Shown: positions 18,323 through 23,101 of the stretch, in pieces
Numbering within the stretch: the first letter of the stretch is position 1
How the letters are laid out: each line of letters begins with the position of its first letter
The notes under the pieces: generated by a model
What the model was told of the DNA's origin: nothing
Databases searched by the model: none
What the model saw: only the letters and a program-made list of their open reading frames with translations
From: Zygnema cylindricum
Taxonomy: Eukaryota > Streptophyta > Zygnematophyceae > Zygnematales > Zygnemataceae
Assembly: GCA_037447655.1 (NCBI GenBank)
Contig: JBBHKE010001009.1
Location: 1 to 23,101, forward strand
Direction: 5' to 3'
Length of the DNA stretch: 23,101 nucleotides
Translations under genes and position numbers: made by a program

Positions 18323-18883
18323 CATAGTTCAAAAATAGGCTTTTTTATGGTAGACCTTTGGTAGGCGCACAAAACTTGGCAGAAAACTCGCGTAGAGTAG
18401 GCATACTGTATGTGTGTGCGTTGTGCACACTCTTGTACGAACGTACGAATCTGACGTATCATCATAGTACAGCGCACGCCGTCGGACGAACTTTTAGCGA
18501 ACTGACACGGCGTAGGATGACATTCCGCGGGAAAAAAAATCGGAAAAAAAAATGTGGACGTAAGTCCTATCGTAAGTAGTGTTATGGGATTTTCATGTGA
18601 TCTTCTTAGATCGCTAATTTGATTAGCGACCGTCTGATTGTCCAAAATTGACGGTTTTAATAAAAAATACCTAAAAAACTCACGGAAAAATAAAAATTTG
18701 TTTGAATGTTTTTCAAAATTTAGACATGATGTTTAATTCTCTATCGATCAATGTGCAACTCAACCCTGTTACAATTATTTTTCATTTTGCGACCAATACA
18801 ATATGGGTCTTAAGGCCATATTGTATGTTTTGCGTACAATAGGCATATTGTATGGGCATACTTTCACCTACGTTTGAACTATG
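18323..18883 (-). mobile_element. hAT-like MITE (CATAGTTC family), enlarged copy
   Basis: A 561-bp element, ends CATAGTTCAAAAATAGG and CTACGTTTGAACTATG, flanked by AAAGAAGG (18315-18322) and AAACAAGG (18884-18891), 7 of 8 identical. The family block TTTCATGTGATCTTCTTAGA is at about 18589-18608. About 190 bp of unrelated GTACG-containing sequence (about 18370-18560) splits GGCGC from CTATCGTAAG. The centre (about 18650-18790) also differs from other copies. Confidence 0.85.
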
Positions 18884-18891
18884 AAACAAGG

Positions 18892-19504
18892 TGCCGCCTA
18901 GCTTACGAAAAAAATAAAATAATAATAATAATAATAATATATATATATATGTTAAAATAACCTTAAAGAGGGTGAGGCGTATCGCCAATATATCGAAGCA
19001 TAAAAAAAAAGAAAAAAAAATTCACAGGTCACCAAAGTCACGTGCCTTCGGACAAAGTGACCGTAAAATCTTTGCCGAAAAGAAATTCGGTTTTTCCCCA
19101 AAAGTCAGCACAATGAAGGAGATATTTGAGGTATATTGACGCGGTACACTTGCGAAGTACACGTACATAATACGCAAGCACGGATTTCCATACGAAAATG
19201 GTCGGTTTTCAATTTTTTGATGATTTTAGAGATTTCATCGTCAACTTACAAGGAACCACCCAAATCAAAACACGTATGTAAAAACTTGTTACGGACGTTA
19301 CGCGATGTAACCGAGGCCTTGTAATACAATTTTTTTGTTGTCCGTACTATTACAGAGACCACCTGATGTAACCATACCCCAAATAAGTAACTATATGAAT
19401 TACAGAATTAGTACTTTGTTGGTTACATTGGCTGCTGTAAGTTACTGAACGAAATCACGTTGTATGTATCAACAATGTCTTTGTAAAACAACATGATAAA
19501 ATGC
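18892..19504. other. No gene recognised
   Basis: AT-rich DNA with an AAT/AT microsatellite (18916-18952). Nothing else resolvable; frames are short and without resemblance. Confidence 0.5.
18916..18952. repeat. (AAT)n-(AT)n microsatellite
   Basis: About seven AAT units run directly into an AT run. Confidence 0.9.
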
Positions 19505-19649
19505 AAATTAAAATACTTTAAAACGCGATATATATCGCGATATTTTATGTTGGTCTCGGTACGATATATCGAGGATTCTGCTCGATCGATATTCGATATA
19601 TCGAATATCGAAATTATCGCGATATGAATTTACTCGATACCCAACACTA
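19505..19649 (-). mobile_element. One-ended hAT-like relic
   Basis: The right edge CTCGATACCCAACACTA reads inward as TAGTGTTGGGTATCGAG, close to the terminal repeat of the nested hAT element. It is preceded by dense ATATCGCGATA/TCGATA palindromes as in that element's sub-terminal part. No opposite terminus was found. Confidence 0.55.
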
Positions 19650-19980
19650 ATATTCACAATGGTAACATAGAAGCTGACGAGGAGTTCCATCATGAAGTAT
19701 GTTAGGGGAAAAAAAAAACGTATATATATATATATTTAACTAAATTAATATGTCAAATCCGGTTTGGACCGAACGAAAGTAACAGCCTATAAGAGTAGAA
19801 AGTACATAAAGTACAGCCGTCTACGTACGGACTAACTAGAAATAGTACTTTAAATTTCACGACAAGCCATAGACTTAGGTAATGTACTAATTTTAGCGTT
19901 TTAGGAAATTTTATTTCTTTTTTGATACGAATTCCAGATTCAAACCGAACCGCTCGGTTTAGCCCAAACCTGAGTCTACC

Positions 19981-20020
19981 CGAACCTAACTGAACCTAAC
20001 CGAACCTAACCGAATCTAAC
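19981..20020 (+). repeat. 10-bp tandem repeat CGAACCTAAC
   Basis: Four consecutive 10-mers, two of them CGAACCTAAC and two with one change, with partial units before (CGAACCGCTCGG, CTACC). Not a canonical telomere repeat. Confidence 0.9.
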
Positions 20021-20694
20021 CGACACATTTCTTACTCTGGATAAAGACCAGGACCGACAATTCCGCACCGCAAACGACAAATTAGATTCCACCACCGACT
20101 TATGTTTGAAATTTGCCCACGCGTCAATTTCGTATTGGTGAAAGGTTTTAGATTGTGGAACATTTGGAGTGGTCCAGAAAATTTGTCGGCTAGAGACCGT
20201 ACATTTGATACGGTCAGCATTGACCTCCCGACAATGAATCACAAAGCTTTTTGTCACGAGGGAACCTCACAGCTACTCTGTTTTGCACTCCTCATCGCGA
20301 CAAAAGTACGCCACAAGATCCATTTTTGTCTTTTTTGCGAGAATTGCCGGGCGGGTGTCGGGCGGCGTTTCGACAGACCGACAAATTAAATATTTTTGTC
20401 GTTTCTTTCAATTATCCAGATTCTGTCAGTAAATTTGTCACGTGTTCTACACTGAGCCATAAGTTTTTAAAATTTATTGTGTGGCCATGAGGGTTTTTAT
20501 CCGTACAGTCTCACTATGCACAGAGCATGTTTTGAGTGAGATGACGTCATCTCTAGCCTCAGCATTCTGACGTACACGGTATCGGTTTTGACTCATCAAA
20601 CCGACAAACGGACGACAAAGAAACTTGATAAGAAAAAAATATTTATTTTATTTATTTGGTAAGGAAAAGCCGTAAAAGTACGATAACCACCGTT
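20021..20694. other. No gene recognised
   Basis: Overlapping frames of 62-95 codons on both strands (20006-20490) lack family resemblance. A TGACGTCA site occurs near 20542. Confidence 0.45.
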
Positions 20695-20862
20695 ATTTGA
20701 GAAAAATACACTAATTCAGTAGCACTATTTTTTCGCTGAAAATCATAGAATAGTGCGCGAACATTATTGAAGGGAGTGGACTTAAATATGCCACGTCTGC
20801 TAGCATCAAATTAGTATTATATATTCTATTTCTCACTAAAAGCAATAAATCCTTTACGCTAA
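20695..20862 (-). repeat. Dispersed repeat X, second copy, interrupted by a Harbinger-like element
   Basis: Reverse-complement counterpart of 9200-9385. It resumes after the insertion at about 21623 (AACGACGGG against GACGGTGGG of the other copy), which shows the element at 20863-21619 inserted into it. Confidence 0.75.
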
Positions 20863-21619
20863 GGGTCAAGTTCCATCAGTCGTTTCTGTAATCGTACGGC
20901 CAACTCTACGGGCCGGGATAATTGAGTCGATGTTCCATCACGAAGAGGCTGTAATCCACGTGTTATACATTGAGTGGCACCACGTAAGTTTTGATCGGAT
21001 ATTGAAAATATTTTAAAAAAATCTTCACGCCGACAAATTTCACTTCAAATCTTCAGTTGCGTACCATGTACCTGCGTACCAAGTCATAATACGACAAATG
21101 GTTTGTACTTACTGCAAACGCCAGTCTTTTACGCAAGTTTATTTTTTAGGGTTCGTGTTTTCGAACATGACGAAATTCCTTTACTGGAAATAGTGTGACG
21201 AAAGAAATTGCGCGACGAAGGACCGTTTCGAGATTACTTTTTTAATTTTCAATTGCATTTTGAAACGTACATACCATGTGCAAATTTCGTCAACTTTCGT
21301 TGGTTTTTCATCGTGACACAGCTTATTCGTCCAGCGTGTCACGATAAAATTTTTTATCTGCCAACCCACCTCTTACAGGTACGTTGGCAGCTACAAAGAA
21401 AAATGAAGCGAACGCCTCGCGGATGAACATCTGATAGTCAGTATTACCTCCAAGACCTTCGGAGAGTACTGGCAAGATTCTCTGTAATGTTGTTTCGCGT
21501 ATAAAAACAAAATAAGCGGTACGAATTGGTACGGATACTCGTGGATTTATGTAAACCACCCCACGATACTCGTGGATTTATGTAAACCACCCCACTTTAC
21601 GACTGATGGAACTTGACCC
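20863..21619. mobile_element. PIF/Harbinger-like non-autonomous element, 757 bp
   Basis: Perfect 20-bp terminal repeats GGGTCAAGTTCCATCAGTCG at both ends are flanked by TAA (20860-20862 and 21620-21622). The GGG start and TAA duplication fit PIF/Harbinger. The repeat shares the core GTTCCATYAG with the element at 13845. Internal frames (up to 78 codons) show no transposase. Confidence 0.85.
21534..21595 (+). repeat. Perfect 31-bp tandem duplication
   Basis: Two identical units beginning GATACTCGTGGATTTATG, inside the right end of the Harbinger-like element. Perfect identity implies a recent event. Confidence 0.95.
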
Positions 21620-21622
21620 TAA

Positions 21623-22649
21623 TAACGACGGGTAAATGTAGTAGGCGATAATCCCGATGACGTAAAAGGTTTTACTCCGATATTTTAGGGTATTAAGGGT
21701 TTTGTTAGGGTTTTTAAGGGTTTTATATACCAAATAGTCAAATACAATGGGAGGTATTTGGTTGATCGGGCATTTATTTGGCGAGTTCCTTTGTACTTAT
21801 GTACTTCTGTACTTTTATAATTTTGTTCTTTTGTACTTTTATTTTAAGAGGAGAGGAATAAGAGCCTTCTACCTTTTTTTCCCTTTTAACGTTAACCTTT
21901 TTCACGGTATTATGAGACTAAAAACGTTTAAACCTGCTATTAAAAGCAGATTATGATCTGTTAAAAGCAGGTGAAGGTCTTTGTACTTTTTTTTTTTTTG
22001 TCGTATTTTTTCTTATCTTTTTGTACTTTTCTTTTCGTTTATCTTTTTAGGGCCCCTTTAATGGATTTTTAGAAATTTCATTGTTAGGTTTGATAGTTTT
22101 TATTAGAACTAGACATTTTTTTCATTTTTTTGTGTTCGTACCCTCAAAATATTTTTTTGTTTGTTATTTTGTGGTCATAATTTCCTCCTGTATTCTGTGA
22201 TTTTATTTTTTGTGACTACCTTTTGGGCTTTTTCGCTTTCACATTCCGACTTTATTCCATTCATATTATCCTTGAAGGCAAGCAATCTAGTTTGAAAAAT
22301 AAACGCCGTAAAAAAATAATTACAATATATAAGTAATAACTTCAACAATTAGCAATAATGATAACATATCGGGGAGTCCTCAAAAGTTTGATTAAACGTC
22401 TGTGTTTGCACGTTTAAACCTCATCTCCCTTAAACACCGGGATACATGGTTCATATGCTTAAAAAAAAATATTGACATTCAAAACTGGTTAATACTAACA
22501 AAAAAACGCTAAAAATCTTGTTTCGAAAAAAATAAAACAATAACAATAAACAAAACACACAGCCATAGTAATTCTAACGAGTCTAGTTAGTAGCAAAGAA
22601 TACCAGGACACATTTTTTTTTTTGTAAGTAGATTAAATATTAAACAAAC
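21623..22649. other. AT-rich intergenic DNA, no gene
   Basis: Contains degenerate TTAGGGTTTT runs (about 21686-21726), TTTGTACTT repeats (about 21788-21840 and 21981-22030) and a duplicated TTAAAAGCAG (about 21939 and 21961). No coding signal. Confidence 0.5.
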
Positions 22650-22875
22650 CCGTAAAATAAAATAGTAAAGTAGTAAAATAAAATTGAAAAATAAAACGGT
22701 AAAATAAAACAGTAAAACAAAATAAAATAACAAGACCGCTAAAATAGTAAAATCAAATACAAAAATAAAATAGTAAAACAAAATTGTAAAATAAGACGGT
22801 ACAATAAAATAGTAAAATAAAACAGTAAAATAAAATACAAAAATAGAATACAAAAATAAAATAGTAAAATAATAG
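22650..22875 (+). repeat. AGTAAAATAAAA degenerate tandem repeat
   Basis: Many 10-16 bp units of GTAAAATAAAA with variable spacing. The minus-strand frame across it (22587-22898) is a Phe/Tyr/Leu repeat, not a protein. Confidence 0.85.
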
Positions 22876-23101
22876 TTTACACCAAGTGACATCATCATAA
22901 ATTTTAAAATAAAATTTGAAACTAAATTAAAAAAAAGAGATTATTTAGCAAAATTCTCAAAACTAGTAAGTTATTCAACAATAATCCAAGAAATTAAAGA
23001 TTTTTGACTCGTAAAAAGATCAATAAAAAGAACAAAAAAAAAAAAATAACTAATATGAAATCAGAGAAAATAAAACTACAAAGAAAACTAAATAACAAAC
23101 T

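Noticed and set aside
19981-20020. Telomere-type repeat
   Set aside because: The 10-bp CGAACCTAAC unit does not match known telomere units and the array has only four units.
22650-22875. CRISPR-like regular array
   Set aside because: Units are degenerate, unequal and low complexity, without unique spacers.
22587-22898. 103-codon minus-strand hydrophobic frame
   Set aside because: Phe/Tyr/Leu repeat produced by the AGTAAAATAAAA array, not a membrane protein.

Overview
The window is nuclear DNA of a eukaryote. It has spliced genes with GT..AG introns, long AT-rich intergenic DNA, a cytosolic-type tRNA, and DNA transposons of several superfamilies with intact target-site duplications. The lineage (protist, alga or early-branching fungus) cannot be fixed from the sequence alone.

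Left part (1-11.7 kb): two host genes lie tail to tail. Positions 336-1139 (+) are the last exon of the TFIIIC subunit GTF3C3 (TFC4/Sfc4 type). It carries the C-terminal TPR-like segments, split by a roughly 190-residue Thr/Val/Glu then Glu/Arg/Gly-rich insertion. The minus strand from 11648 to 2820 carries a complete gene of ten exons and nine introns. It can be joined in frame with no break into a 521-residue amino-acid/GABA permease of the APC superfamily (ACT / UGA4 / plant BAT1 type). Almost every intron carries its own minisatellite or purine tract. Two introns hold decayed tandem copies of a neighbouring exon edge. Intron 5 also holds a tRNA-Val(AAC) gene in the opposite orientation and two transposon relics.

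Middle (11.7-13 kb): GA-rich purine tracts, always purine on the + strand, and a tandem dimer of tRNA-like units.

Right part (13-23 kb): no host gene is recognisable. It is a graveyard of non-autonomous DNA transposons. A CATAGTTC.. hAT-like MITE family has 8-bp target-site duplications (three full copies, one partial). An 881-bp hAT element is inserted into one of these, with its own 8-bp duplication. A CACCGTG.. Tc1/mariner-like MITE family has TA duplications (three copies, one in the permease intron). Two PIF/Harbinger-like elements have TTA/TAA duplications. One of the Harbinger-like elements sits inside an older dispersed repeat whose uninterrupted second copy lies in permease intron 4. 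GTAC-rich short palindromes are scattered through this part. The last 1.4 kb is AT-rich simple sequence.

No prokaryotic-type defence system, CRISPR array, rRNA or virus was seen. The most informative structures are the nested transposons and the exon-edge duplications.
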